A model generated the notes under the pieces. It made no database searches. It saw nothing but the letters and a program-made list of their open reading frames with translations, and was not told where the DNA came from. Of a DNA stretch of 64,000 nucleotides, positions 15,841-24,887 are shown one piece after another; within the stretch, counting starts at the first letter, position 1; each line of letters opens with the position of its first letter. Origin of the DNA: an uncultured Candidatus Saccharibacteria bacterium (GTDB lineage: Bacteria > Patescibacteriota > Saccharimonadia > Saccharimonadales > Saccharimonadaceae); assembly GCA_948868795.1 (NCBI GenBank), contig CAQRDK010000003.1, forward strand, positions 61,650 to 125,649. Reading direction: 5' to 3'. The translations under genes and the position numbers were made by a program.

Positions 15841-16593
15841 ATGAACCCAACCCCAAACCAAAACCCCGCTCCAATAATCCCAGCCACTCCAACCGCCACA
15901 AACCCAGGCCCATCAACACCCTCTCAGTCTACCACTAAGCCTAACTCCGCAACAAAATCCAAAAGCAAACCCCTCCTCATCAGCCTCATCATCTGCGCCA
16001 TCCTCGCCGTCGCCGGCATCGCCTTCGGCGTCTTCGGCTTCATCTTCTCCAACCATTACTCCTCCATGGTCGACGACCTAAAAACCATGATCGAAGAAAA
16101 AGACAAAACCATCGCCTCTCTCAAAAATCCCAATGAGACTGAAGACCCAGAAACCCCAAACGAAGACGATAACGAAGAGCAGCCCACCGCCGACCCTTAC
16201 GCTACTTTCGCCGCCAACCTTGCTAAAAGCCCTGTTTCTGTCTTCGGTTACTATTATCATTACACCGGCTCCGACAACGTCCAACGCACCGTCCTCGCCA
16301 ACATCGACACCGACGGCCATCTCAAAGTCACCGACCTCGACGACAATGATAAACTCATCGCCGAAGCCGATAACATCCTTGTCGCCCAATTCATCCGCAC
16401 CGGCAATGGCGGCACCCCTTACTTCTACCTTATCCAAAAAGACGGCAAAGTCTCCCGTATTGACCTCTCCGAAAATTCCGACCACACCGCCACCCCTCTT
16501 AGCGGCCATACCAACATCGTCTCCATCATCGAAGGCTCCGACCTCTACGCTTACCTCATCGACATCGACGGCAACGTCTACAAAACCTACTAA
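15841..16593 (+). CDS. membrane-anchored extracytoplasmic protein, paralogue of 35.3-kb protein
   Basis: 250 residues: a Pro/Thr/Ser-rich cytoplasmic N-terminus (1-45), one membrane segment (about 45-72, LLISLIICAILAVAGIAFGVFG), a short coiled coil (SSMVDDLKTMIEEKDKTIASL), an acidic Pro/Glu/Asn linker and a ~130-residue outer domain with YYYHYTGSD and repeated strand-like segments. The same order of parts occurs in the protein at 35281-36333, so I infer an anchored paralogous family. No enzymatic motif is seen. A -10 (TACAAT) lies about 28 nt upstream and AGGAAA precedes the ATG. Confidence 0.8.
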   Translation: MNPTPNQNPAPIIPATPTATNPGPSTPSQSTTKPNSATKSKSKPLLISLIICAILAVAGIAFGVFGFIFSNHYSSMVDDLKTMIEEKDKTIASLKNPNETEDPETPNEDDNEEQPTADPYATFAANLAKSPVSVFGYYYHYTGSDNVQRTVLANIDTDGHLKVTDLDDNDKLIAEADNILVAQFIRTGNGGTPYFYLIQKDGKVSRIDLSENSDHTATPLSGHTNIVSIIEGSDLYAYLIDIDGNVYKTY

Positions 16594-16610
16594 ATATCCC
16601 AGAACCCTTT

Positions 16611-16640
16611 AGCGACCGCCAAACGAGACGGTCGCTTTTC
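16611..16640 (+). terminator. intrinsic terminator
   Basis: AGCGACCG (16611-16618) pairs with CGGTCGCT, followed by TTTTC; a 10-nt loop. Confidence 0.8.
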
Positions 16641-16696
16641 ATTCCCCAGCTCTTTATCCCCCCCAAAAAAACACCTCTCAAAAATCCCTGAAACTC

Positions 16697-17074
16697 CTAT
16701 TCCACCCTCAACTTCTCTGCCATCGCTTCCATTTCCTCTGGTGTCATTTTTAGGCGCGGGTCTCCCGCCCAATTCTCATTCACCGGCAAAACATGCACAT
16801 GCGCATGCGGCACATCCGTCCCGACGACCTTAATCATCGTCCGTTCCCCCAGCACCTCCTCAAAGTGCTTCGCCAACATCTTCACCGTCGCCCACACCGC
16901 CTGATAATCCTCATCCGAAAGGTCATAAACCTTATCCACTTCCGCCTTCGGAATCACCAACGTATGCCCCGGCGCCTCCGGCTCAATGTCGAGAAACGCA
17001 AACGTCCGCTCGTCCTCATAAATCTTATAGCACGGCAACTCCCCCTGAATAATTTTTGTAAAAACACTACTCAT
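16697..17074 (-). CDS. HIT-family nucleotide hydrolase/transferase
   Basis: 125 residues, the standard Hint/HIT size. The N-terminal Zn-less HIT signature SVFTKIIQGELPCYKIYEDE and catalytic triad motif HAHVHVLP (near residue 92-99) are intact. Family members cleave adenosine phosphoramidates or other nucleotide conjugates; the physiological substrate is not predictable. Transcribed from a minus TATAAT about 30 nt upstream with GGGAG as ribosome-binding site. Confidence 0.95.
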   Translation of the reverse strand: MSSVFTKIIQGELPCYKIYEDERTFAFLDIEPEAPGHTLVIPKAEVDKVYDLSDEDYQAVWATVKMLAKHFEEVLGERTMIKVVGTDVPHAHVHVLPVNENWAGDPRLKMTPEEMEAMAEKLRVE

Positions 17075-17133
17075 TCCAAAAAACTCCCGTTCAATTTTCT
17101 TAATTATACCACACCCCGCAAATTCCCCACTTC

Positions 17134-18117
17134 CTACTCTTCCAGCAGCCTACACACCACCGCGCACATCAAACCTTTCTCCCGCGGCTCGCTCTCCGCA
17201 ATCATCAGCGTCAGCGCCGTCAGCGCCCGATCCGAAATCTTCGGCTCCCCGTTTTTTAGCAACCCCTGCTCGTTCATCGTCAAAAACATCACAAACATCA
17301 ACGCCCCAATCCGCTTATTCCCGTCGAAAAACGGATGGTCCTTAATAGTAAAATACAGCAAATTCGCCGCCTTCTCCTCGACCGTCGGATACATCTCCTC
17401 CCCCGCAAAACTCTGATAAATCGTCCGGAGAATCCCTTCAAACTCATCACCCCTGAGTTTTCCAAACATCTCCCCCGCCCCTAGCGCTTTCCGGAGCTCA
17501 TCAATCATCGCGACGCACTCCCCCGCCTCCAGCATTTTCCGCGCCTTCGTCCCCTCGCTGAGGCGCACGAATCCCTCGTCATACTCCCGTAAAGTCCGAA
17601 ACGTCTCTGCATATTGCGCAATCACCGCAAGCACCCCGTTCGCCTCTTCCCCCGTCAACTCCCGCTGCGCCATCAATCTCCGCACCACGTCTAGTGTCCC
17701 GTTCACTTCCGCCAGCTTCTGCGTCGTGAGCTCCGAGAGCCTCCGCTCATTCACCGCCGCCCCGTCCACGATATACCCCTTCAAAACCTTCGTCGCCCAA
17801 ATCCGAAAATCCGTCGCCTTCCGCGAATTCACCCGATACCCGACCGATATAATCGCATCCAAGTTATAAACTTTCACCTTCCGCGTCACCTCACGCCCAC
17901 CCTCATTTTGAACTAGAAAGGATTCCTTACTAGTTCGATTTTCCTCCAGCTCTGCGTCTCTATAAACATTGCCCAAATGCAACGATATATTCTGCGGTGT
18001 CACACTAAACAACTCTGCCATCTGCGTCCTCGACGCCCAAATCGTCTCCTCCCCCGCATCAAAATTAAATCGCACATTCTTCCCACCCGTTTCATAAATC
18101 ATCAATTTTTGTTCCAT
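17134..18117 (-). CDS. RhuM-type virulence protein fused to a Fic/DOC domain
   Basis: 327 residues. The N-terminal ~200 residues are RhuM-like (WASRTQMAELFSVTPQNISLHLGNVYRDAEL, then KVYNLDAIISVGYRVNSRKATDFRIWAT), with a helix-turn-helix look. The C-terminus carries the Fic/DOC core HPFFDGNKRIGALMF. The motif keeps the catalytic His and the Asn-Lys-Arg of DOC-type kinases rather than GNGR of AMPylators, so phosphorylation or AMPylation of a target is possible. The ATG at 18117 is preferred; a GTG four codons upstream is an alternative. No antitoxin gene is adjacent. Two palindromes cover its promoter, suggesting autoregulation. Confidence 0.85.
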   Translation of the reverse strand: MEQKLMIYETGGKNVRFNFDAGEETIWASRTQMAELFSVTPQNISLHLGNVYRDAELEENRTSKESFLVQNEGGREVTRKVKVYNLDAIISVGYRVNSRKATDFRIWATKVLKGYIVDGAAVNERRLSELTTQKLAEVNGTLDVVRRLMAQRELTGEEANGVLAVIAQYAETFRTLREYDEGFVRLSEGTKARKMLEAGECVAMIDELRKALGAGEMFGKLRGDEFEGILRTIYQSFAGEEMYPTVEEKAANLLYFTIKDHPFFDGNKRIGALMFVMFLTMNEQGLLKNGEPKISDRALTALTLMIAESEPREKGLMCAVVCRLLEE

Positions 18118-18147
18118 TTTTCTGCTCACTTTCTTTAATTACTACTA

Positions 18148-18209
18148 TTAGTATACTAATTTTCCTCTGTATAAACAACCTTGAACTTGAATAGGTTATA
18201 CAAGTTCAA
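18148..18209 (-). promoter_or_regulatory. promoter and operator-like palindromes of the RhuM-Fic gene
   Basis: On the minus strand TTGTTT (18178-18173), 17 bp, TATACT (18155-18150). A 12-bp perfect palindrome TTAGTATACTAA (18148-18159) overlaps the -10. A 9-bp inverted repeat TTGAACTTG-N11-CAAGTTCAA (18181-18209) sits just upstream of the -35. Confidence 0.7.
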
Positions 18210-18713
18210 CTTTAAAGCATCCTAAAGTTTCCCATACCCGGGCGAAAAGTATAGACATTTTACTAAAAACTTGCTAGGATAGGATTATAGGTTTATGTGT
18301 AGCTCTTAGTCTTTATGATTGGGAGCTATTTTGATTCGAATACGCTCTATGAGGCAAACAAACCAAAGACAAAGTCTCAGCATAGCCGTTCTCCTTCCCA
18401 CTCCACACCGGCAAATGTTAATTAGTCTGGGGACTTTCCGCCCGTGCCCCGCATTATATAGCAAATCTTTCCAAAATAACAAGCACAGCCACGATCAAAA
18501 CTCATACTTTTCACAGACCACCCAAAAATCTCAAAAATCCGCCATTATATCACAAATTCCTCAAAACTTACAAGCACAGTCATTTACAAAATCCAACAAG
18601 CTCCAAACCGCTCCCGCTAATTCTCAAACCGCTCCCGCTTACTCGCATAACGTTTCCGCTTATCTCAACGAAATCTCCACCAACCTTCTCCCTCTCTTCA
18701 CCCCTATCTGTGC
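18210..18713. other. 500-nt intergenic region with structured segments, no gene
   Basis: No ORF with a ribosome-binding site was found. A TAGCTC/GAGCTA hairpin followed by TTTT lies at 18299-18336, which could end a plus-strand RNA. A minus-strand TATAAT-type promoter near 18468-18460 faces a segment where AAAGTC and GACTTT can enclose a CCG/CGG inner stem (about 18376-18443). A small RNA on either strand is possible but not demonstrated. Confidence 0.35.
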
Positions 18714-18725
18714 TATAATAATATC
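18714..18725 (+). promoter_or_regulatory. -10 six nt before valS
   Basis: TGTGCTATAAT (hexamer 18714-18719), then AATATC, then the ATG. A leaderless valS mRNA is predicted. Confidence 0.75.
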
Positions 18726-21434
18726 ATGAGTTTCACAAAGAGTTATATTCCGGGAGATTTTGAACCGCGCATTTATGCCGAATGGGAGCGAACCGGCGCT
18801 TTCCAGCCTAAAGCCCCTGTCATCGACAGCACCGAAAGCGACACCGACAACTGCTATTCTATCGTCATGCCCCCGCCGAACGCGAACGGCAACCTCCATA
18901 TCGGTCACGGCCTCACCATCGCCCTCGAAGATTCCTTGACTCGTTATTATCGTCTTCGCGGTAAGTCGACCTGGTATATCCCTGGTGCCGACCACGCCGG
19001 CTTCGAGACCTGGGTCGTCTACGAACGCGCCCTTGAAAAAGAAGGCCACACCCGCTTCGAATTTGATCGCAATGAACTCTACTCCCGCGTCTGGAACTTT
19101 GTCGAACAACAACGCGGCAACATGGAACTCCAAGTTCGCGCCCTCGGCGCCTCCTGCGCCTGGCCCGACTTGACTTTTACTCTCGATGAAAACGTTATCT
19201 CCCGCGTTTACAAAACCTTCGAGAAAATGTGGAACGACGGCATGATCTACCGCGGCGAAAAACTCGTCAATTTCTGCCCGAAGCATCAAACCGCCTTCGC
19301 CGATATCGAAGTTGAGCACGAAGACGAAGACGGCCACCTCTGGGAAATCGCCTATCAACTCAGCACCGCCCCTGACCACGGCACGGATTATAATCCCAAT
19401 ATCGAGCACACCGAAATCATCGTCAGCACTACCCGCCCCGAAACCATCTTCGGCGACACCGCTATCGCCGTCAATCCCAACGACGAGCGTTACCAAGACC
19501 TCATCGGCGGCTTCGTCCATCTCCCCTTGACCGACCGCATCATCCCCATAGTCGCCGACGAGCACGCCGACCCCTCTTACGGCACCGGTGCCGTGAAAAT
19601 CACCCCCGCCCACGATTTCGACGACTTCGAAGTTGGTGAGCGTCATAATCTCGAGCGCATCCAAGTCATCGGCGAAGACGGCCGCATGACCGCCGCCGCT
19701 GGCCCGAATTACCAAGGCCTCACGACCGAAGAATGCCGCCAAAAAGTCCTCAAAGACCTCGAAGCGCAAGGTCTTCTCCGCGGCGAAAAGAAAATCGCTC
19801 ACTCCGTCGCCCACTGCTATAAGTGCGGCACCGTCATCGAGCCAATGCTGAAGCAGCAATGGTTCATCGACGTCAAACGCCTCGCCGCCGAAGCCATCAA
19901 ACACCTCGAAAATAACGAAATCAAGTTCCACCCCGCGAACAAGAAAAAGGTCCTCATCAACTATCTCGAAGGTCTGAAAGACTGGAACATTTCCCGCCAG
20001 ATTCCTTGGGGTATCGCAATTCCAATGTTCCGCCAGACCGAGACCGACAAGGTCCCCGAATGGATTTTCGACACCCGCACGAATTTAACCAAAATCGAAA
20101 TCGGTGGCGTCCATTATTACCGCGACGAAGACACCTTCGACACTTGGTTCAGTTCCAGCCATTGGCCCATCGTCTGCACAAACTGGGAAGAAGGCATGGA
20201 AAACCCCTATTATCCTCTTAATGTCATGGAGACCGGCGCCGACATTCTCTTTGCGTGGGTCGCCCGCATGATTATGATGGGAGTTTATGTGACAGGTGAA
20301 GTTCCTTTCCGCGAAGTTTATCTTCATGGTCTAGTGCTTGACGAACACGGTCAGAAAATGTCTAAATCAAAAGGCAACGTTATCAACCCAATCGAACTTG
20401 TCACGAAATACGGCTCCGACGCCTTCCGTCTCGGCATTCTCCGCGGCCGCTCCGCCGGTATGAACCAAGCCTTCTCCGAAAATTCCGTCGTCTCCGGCCG
20501 TAACCTCTGTAACAAACTCTGGAACGTCGCCCGCTTCATTCAAGGCATGATCGACGAAGCCCACACCGACAGCCCAATCGCCGTCGAAATCGCCACCGAA
20601 GAACAATCCGCTGACATCGTCAACGAAGGTGCCGTCGCCGCTGGCGCCGAGCTTCCCTACTCGACCGACAACATGGGCGAAGACTGGATCTGCCGCGAAC
20701 TCACCGCCTGTAAAGAAGAAGTTGAGGACGATTTCGCAAACTACCGCTTCTCCGAAGCCGTCGAAACCCTCTACTCCACCATCTGGGACAAATATGCCGA
20801 CTGGTTCATCGAAAGCCAAAAGATTTACAAGAACATCCCCCTCCTCAAGGCCACTCTCGAAATGATTCTCAAGATGCTCCACCCCTTCGCTCCCTTCGTG
20901 ACCGAAGCTATCTGGCAGAGCCTCAGCTGGACCGACGGCCTCCTCATTGTCTCAAAATGGCCTTCTCGGCTCAAATTCGACCCGATTTCGGCCGCCCAGT
21001 TTGAAACCTTAATCGCTATCGTCTCCGAAGCCAGAGCCACCTCTCAGGCCCTCTCCGTGGCCTCCAAGAGCAAAAAATACACCTTACTTTACGATAACGA
21101 CGCCCTTGTCGATGACAATCAGCTCCTCGTCGCGAAACTCGCCGGTCTTCCTTCGGTCATGAGCTGCGAAGGTCAGCCTCGCGGCCTCCGCCTCGCTCTC
21201 GCGAACCACGATCTCTATCTCGACGTTCCTGCCGAAGTGATCGCGAAATACCGCAACGACCTCGAAGAGCGCATCCTCGCCGTCGGTCGGGAACTTGACA
21301 CCTTGAACGCCCGCATGATGAACCCGAATTACGTCGACAAAGCCCCCGCCGCCCTCGTCAAACAAACCCGCGAGCAAATCCTCGAAAAAACCGCCCTCAT
21401 CGACCGCCTCAAGCTCCAACTCTCCGCCATCTAA
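18726..21434 (+). CDS. valS: Valine--tRNA ligase
   Basis: Class I aminoacyl-tRNA synthetase charging tRNA-Val. 902 residues: HIGH motif at 58-61 (NGNLHIGHGL), PGADHAGFET signature, editing domain with STTRPETIFGDTA and GTGAVKITPAHDFDDFEVG, KMSKS at 544-548 (KMSKSKGNVINP), anticodon-binding domain and a C-terminal coiled-coil arm (LEERILAVGRELDTLNARM). All parts are intact. Third positions are strongly C-biased, as in other plus-strand genes here. The NYN gene follows after 30 nt and probably shares the transcript. Confidence 0.96.
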   Translation: MSFTKSYIPGDFEPRIYAEWERTGAFQPKAPVIDSTESDTDNCYSIVMPPPNANGNLHIGHGLTIALEDSLTRYYRLRGKSTWYIPGADHAGFETWVVYERALEKEGHTRFEFDRNELYSRVWNFVEQQRGNMELQVRALGASCAWPDLTFTLDENVISRVYKTFEKMWNDGMIYRGEKLVNFCPKHQTAFADIEVEHEDEDGHLWEIAYQLSTAPDHGTDYNPNIEHTEIIVSTTRPETIFGDTAIAVNPNDERYQDLIGGFVHLPLTDRIIPIVADEHADPSYGTGAVKITPAHDFDDFEVGERHNLERIQVIGEDGRMTAAAGPNYQGLTTEECRQKVLKDLEAQGLLRGEKKIAHSVAHCYKCGTVIEPMLKQQWFIDVKRLAAEAIKHLENNEIKFHPANKKKVLINYLEGLKDWNISRQIPWGIAIPMFRQTETDKVPEWIFDTRTNLTKIEIGGVHYYRDEDTFDTWFSSSHWPIVCTNWEEGMENPYYPLNVMETGADILFAWVARMIMMGVYVTGEVPFREVYLHGLVLDEHGQKMSKSKGNVINPIELVTKYGSDAFRLGILRGRSAGMNQAFSENSVVSGRNLCNKLWNVARFIQGMIDEAHTDSPIAVEIATEEQSADIVNEGAVAAGAELPYSTDNMGEDWICRELTACKEEVEDDFANYRFSEAVETLYSTIWDKYADWFIESQKIYKNIPLLKATLEMILKMLHPFAPFVTEAIWQSLSWTDGLLIVSKWPSRLKFDPISAAQFETLIAIVSEARATSQALSVASKSKKYTLLYDNDALVDDNQLLVAKLAGLPSVMSCEGQPRGLRLALANHDLYLDVPAEVIAKYRNDLEERILAVGRELDTLNARMMNPNYVDKAPAALVKQTREQILEKTALIDRLKLQLSAI

Positions 21435-21464
21435 CTATCAAAATTAATCAAGAAACCTTACGAC

Positions 21465-21995
21465 ATGACAGAACCTCAACAGAAAACAATCTTACATAAC
21501 GAAGCCTTTATCGACGGCCAAAATCTACACATGAATACCCAAGCAAACGGATGGAAAGTAGACTTGCAAAGGTTTCGAATCTATCTACAAGAGAAATACC
21601 AAGTCGAACGCGCATACTACTTCATTGGCACAGCCGATGAAAATCACCTTAAGTTATACCAGTCGATCCAAGAAGCTGGCTTTATCTTAATGTTTCGCAA
21701 ACATAGTCTAGAAATGACCGGTCACAAGAAAGGTAACGTTGACACGGATATAGTTTTTACTATCATGTCCAAAATCGCCGACCGCGAAAAATTCGATGAA
21801 GTCATATTAGTCTCCGGAGACGGCGACTACTTTCAGACAGTTGACTATCTGATTAGTAAAAGCAAATTCGGTAAACTACTAGCACCCAACTACCGCAGCA
21901 TGTCATCTCTCTACAAAAAATACATCGATCGCGCTTTCTATTCGTTCCTCGACGCACCCGGTACAAAAAACAAAATCATATCCCGCAAAAAATAA
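21465..21995 (+). CDS. NYN-domain (LabA/DUF88-type) putative RNase
   Basis: 176 residues with the NYN fold of PIN-like nucleases: acidic residues in AFIDGQNLHMNT (residues ~14-24), KGNVDTDIVFTIMSKI and ILVSGDGDYFQTVDYL, expected to bind divalent metal. LabA/DUF88 members are putative RNases, often linked with translation or RNA quality control. Co-directional with valS. Codon use is less C-biased than in valS. RNA target unknown. Confidence 0.88.
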   Translation: MTEPQQKTILHNEAFIDGQNLHMNTQANGWKVDLQRFRIYLQEKYQVERAYYFIGTADENHLKLYQSIQEAGFILMFRKHSLEMTGHKKGNVDTDIVFTIMSKIADREKFDEVILVSGDGDYFQTVDYLISKSKFGKLLAPNYRSMSSLYKKYIDRAFYSFLDAPGTKNKIISRKK

Positions 21996-22406
21996 AAGCA
22001 AACAAAAAAGTGGCTTCGCCTTAGGTATCTCTCCGTTCGGCCCGGCCACCTCGGAATAACTTCATTATAGCAAAGTTATCATAATAAGTCAATCCCCCAT
22101 TTCTACCTCAAACGCCGCAAAATCCAAAAATATTATAATTTTCTTGGATTTCTTTAACTTTACCCCATATAACCTAAAACCACCCCGCCGCAACGACCGT
22201 ATTCCAAAACCCAAGAGCTCCCGGATCAAATCCGAGAGTTCTTCTCCGCCCCAGCCGCCGCCCCGCCAAATAAGTTAAGTTCGTTGGGTGAACTTATAAG
22301 TTCTTCGATATCGATTTTATTGTAAAAAAGGAATAAGTATGTGCTATATCGACAAACTGCTAACATTTGGCGGTTGCGGAGGCTGAGGCAGAGAAAACCA
22401 CACAAC
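21996..22406. other. non-coding gap with palindromes (valS-NYN 3' side)
   Basis: Contains an ATAACTT/AAGTTAT hairpin (22056-22079) after a GC-rich segment, a GAGCTCCCGGA/TCCGAGAGTTC imperfect stem near 22213-22240, and a 14-bp perfect palindrome GAACTTATAAGTTC at 22290-22303. No credible ORF. One or more of these probably terminate the convergent transcripts. Confidence 0.5.
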
Positions 22407-23909
22407 TTATCTAGCGATACACCGCACAGAAAACCCAAAATATCGATGGTTGCTAGTGGATGGGCTGATATTACTAGTATCACTAAAGAAAAAGGTATAA
22501 GCATCGGCGCCATTTGCATCCGGGCTGGACGACCAATAATAACCGTTGTTCCCCGCATGACTAAATAAATAGCTGTCACGCCAGACCATCCCGCCTCTTA
22601 CGAAATAGAGTGGAGCGCTGACGAGCGTATTCGTAGTTGTTGCGCTATATTTGGCAATAAGCGCTTGAAACTCACCAGTAGAAGATGAGGTTGGCAATCT
22701 CCATCCCTTTGGACAAATCGAACTTACAGCTTCGCCTCCCGTAATCGTACCACCCGTTCCCGCAGTAGCAGTATTCCATTGATAGTAGCTGCCCGCTGCA
22801 TAGTGCGCATTAACATCGCCGTTTGCAGAAGTCGGAGTAGTCAAGGCAGTGAAGTAAGCCGTACAATTTGCTAAGCTACTTCTGCCTGTACCGCAAGATG
22901 TTGTACCGTTCGGAGTTTTAATATAATAATCACCCAAGCTCCAGGAACGTTGACCGACATTATCGGCTAGCAGCGTCGAACTTGTTACCGACATTGCCGT
23001 AGAATACTCAGGCGTCCAATTGCTAGAAACATCCGATGTAGTCGGCGTAAGTGCTATGCTCGTAGAAAGATCCAAATCCAAGTTCTGCGTCATCCAACAC
23101 TTGCCGTCTGCGAGTTTACTAACCCAATAATACTTTCCATCTCTTGTATCTTTAAGTTGTTTGGTATCGCCAATAGCAGAGCCTTCGCAGATTTTGGTGG
23201 TCATACTTTGCATTTCGTTAATATTGGAAAGTTGTGTGATTTGCCACGGAGTAGAGGTCACGCTTAAGGTTACCTGATTAGAATAAACATCCGCCGGTTT
23301 ATTGTTCCCAATCTTCGTCGCGAAACTAATCGCATAAGTTTTATCAATGTTAGTTTGATTTCCGTTTCTGCTCTCTAAGCTAACGCCTTGTCCTTGCGGC
23401 AGCGCAGAATAAGTTGCACCATCAGAGACAGAAGAACCTTCCGCTACTACATATCCCCAAGTATTAGTATCGAGATTCGCAAAAGTCTTACTTCCGCTCA
23501 TCGCCGAAATCACTTCTCCAGTTTTCTCGCCAGTCAAAGCCGCATTCTTTCCGCCAAGATAAATCGTATAGCCGCCAGTACTGGCAATCTTTACATTCGC
23601 AGAAACATTAATCTTCGCCGAAGCACCATCAGAAGTCGTTGGCGTGAGCGAAGCCGAACCAGAAGAAGGAGTGAAGGAGATTGTGACGCCAGAATCGGCC
23701 GTAGCCACAATCTGATCATCATAATCCCCCTCCTCCAGCGCCTGCGCCTCATTCCCCGCCACCGGGTTCATTAACAAAAACGCCAGCAATAACAGCCCCG
23801 CACAACTTCCATAGCCAACGCATCTTCCGCAACTCACCCTCTCCGCGTAATTCCCCACCGAGCCTAGCCTCGCCCCCTGTTTCTTAACTTTTCTATTCCG
23901 GCTTCGCAT
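22407..23909 (-). CDS. secreted FISUMP-domain surface protein
   Basis: 500 residues. The basic N-terminus and hydrophobic stretch near residues 28-47 (CAGLLLLAFLLMNPVAG) form a signal peptide. A beta-rich region (STGGYTIYLGGKNAAL) follows. The C-terminal domain has the FISUMP (Fibrobacter major paralogous) hallmarks: DGKYYWVSKLADGKCWMTQNL, ICPKGWRLPT, NGYYWSSSP and FGFSVRCI. These domains occur on cell-surface proteins of unknown ligand. Base composition is more AT-rich and less strand-biased than its neighbours, suggesting recent acquisition. The start ATG at 23909 has AAAGGAGG 6 nt upstream; a GTG one codon before is less likely. A switch-like leader precedes it. Confidence 0.85.
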   Translation of the reverse strand: MRSRNRKVKKQGARLGSVGNYAERVSCGRCVGYGSCAGLLLLAFLLMNPVAGNEAQALEEGDYDDQIVATADSGVTISFTPSSGSASLTPTTSDGASAKINVSANVKIASTGGYTIYLGGKNAALTGEKTGEVISAMSGSKTFANLDTNTWGYVVAEGSSVSDGATYSALPQGQGVSLESRNGNQTNIDKTYAISFATKIGNNKPADVYSNQVTLSVTSTPWQITQLSNINEMQSMTTKICEGSAIGDTKQLKDTRDGKYYWVSKLADGKCWMTQNLDLDLSTSIALTPTTSDVSSNWTPEYSTAMSVTSSTLLADNVGQRSWSLGDYYIKTPNGTTSCGTGRSSLANCTAYFTALTTPTSANGDVNAHYAAGSYYQWNTATAGTGGTITGGEAVSSICPKGWRLPTSSSTGEFQALIAKYSATTTNTLVSAPLYFVRGGMVWRDSYLFSHAGNNGYYWSSSPDANGADAYTFFFSDTSNISPSTSNHRYFGFSVRCIAR

Positions 23910-24122
23910 CACAGCCCTCCTTTTAGGTTATGTTTAACACCCAAACAGGCCGTATATCCTAAAACAAAAACGACACCGCAAGGGTGTTAAACGAACCAAA
24001 CTGCAGAGTTTATCACTCGAAAGCTAGTCCACCTTACGGTGCCGTTATCACCTTCCAATGATAAACTGCAAAAACAGCTCCGCATTTTATAATATTTGAT
24101 TCGTTTAACACCTCAAGTATAC
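23910..24122 (-). promoter_or_regulatory. structured leader of the FISUMP gene with alternative pairing
   Basis: A minus TATACT (24122-24117) predicts a ~200-nt leader. In transcript order it has GGTGTTAAACGAA (24112-24100), an inner AGTTTATCA/TGATAAACT stem (24067-24059 with 24015-24007), TTCGTTTAACACC (23995-23983), and a second GGTGTTAAAC (23941-23932) close to the ribosome-binding site (23924-23917). The middle element can pair with either flanking copy but not both. I do not recognise a known riboswitch class. Confidence 0.6.
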
Positions 24123-24473
24123 CAACCATTCCCGCTTTTGCCTAGACTTGACTTTTTGCCAATAATCTTGCCCAAGTATCACACCCTCAAAACAACCCCT
24201 GCTCAAAACCCACCCCAATAATCCCGCCGCACTCCTTTTCTAATTTCGTCCGCATTTCCAAATTACAACGGCGCGCACAAAACCCACACCTCACCCCTAT
24301 TGTATCCACGATACTCCAAAAACTCTCGTTCCCTGCCCCTCCAGCCAATCCTCCAAAATTCGCAAATCCCACGAAAAACCCACAAAATATCTCGTACTCT
24401 CCTTCCCTGTCAAAATCCACGAAATCCGCCTCCACCCCTGTAATTTTGGCGCGAAAAATTCGCACCAAATCTA

Positions 24474-24502
24474 TTGACATCCCATTCCCCTCACGCTATA
24501 AT
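24474..24502 (+). promoter_or_regulatory. full-consensus promoter TTGACA-17-TATAAT
   Basis: TTGACA (24474-24479), 17-bp spacer, TATAAT (24497-24502). The best match to the housekeeping consensus in the window, placed 18 nt before the ATG of a small ORF. Confidence 0.85.
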
Positions 24503-24520
24503 GGAAGTAACGAATTACTT

Positions 24521-24772
24521 ATGAGTGGACATAGTGGTTCGGAAGGCAAACACAAACATCATTTTCGTTCAAATCAAAGCAAAATTATGCTATTCTATAC
24601 CATTTTGGCGTCAAAATGTCTATGGTATTTTGTTGAAAAGGGAATGATAGTCAAGCATTTTCACGAGTATTTTTGCACAAAAAATCCGGACCAAAATCCA
24701 GAAAATCCGCAAAATTACCTCAGAAAATGCCTTTTTATTGCCAAACCGAACCATACCAAAACCAATCCATAG
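24521..24772 (+). CDS. possible small protein or RNA downstream of a consensus promoter
   Basis: 83 codons starting MSGHSGSEGKHKHHF, His/Lys/Asn-rich with aromatic residues, no family recognised. There is no clear ribosome-binding site and codon use is A-rich, unlike neighbours. The strong promoter implies transcription. A CATTTTG/CAAAATG hairpin lies near 24600-24617, so the product may instead be an RNA. Confidence 0.35.
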   Translation: MSGHSGSEGKHKHHFRSNQSKIMLFYTILASKCLWYFVEKGMIVKHFHEYFCTKNPDQNPENPQNYLRKCLFIAKPNHTKTNP

Positions 24773-24887
24773 AACCGAATCAAAAGAAAACACCTAAACC
24801 CACAACACTCCCCCGACAAAAACCAACAAAAAATCCCCACCAAGGGGAATTAACAATCCTAAAACAGGGAACTGCTAGATAGCTAAT

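Noticed and set aside
24187..24480. 97-codon minus-strand frame between the FISUMP leader and the 24.5-kb promoter
   Set aside because: No ribosome-binding site, no recognisable features and start inside another promoter; composition alone resembles minus-strand genes.
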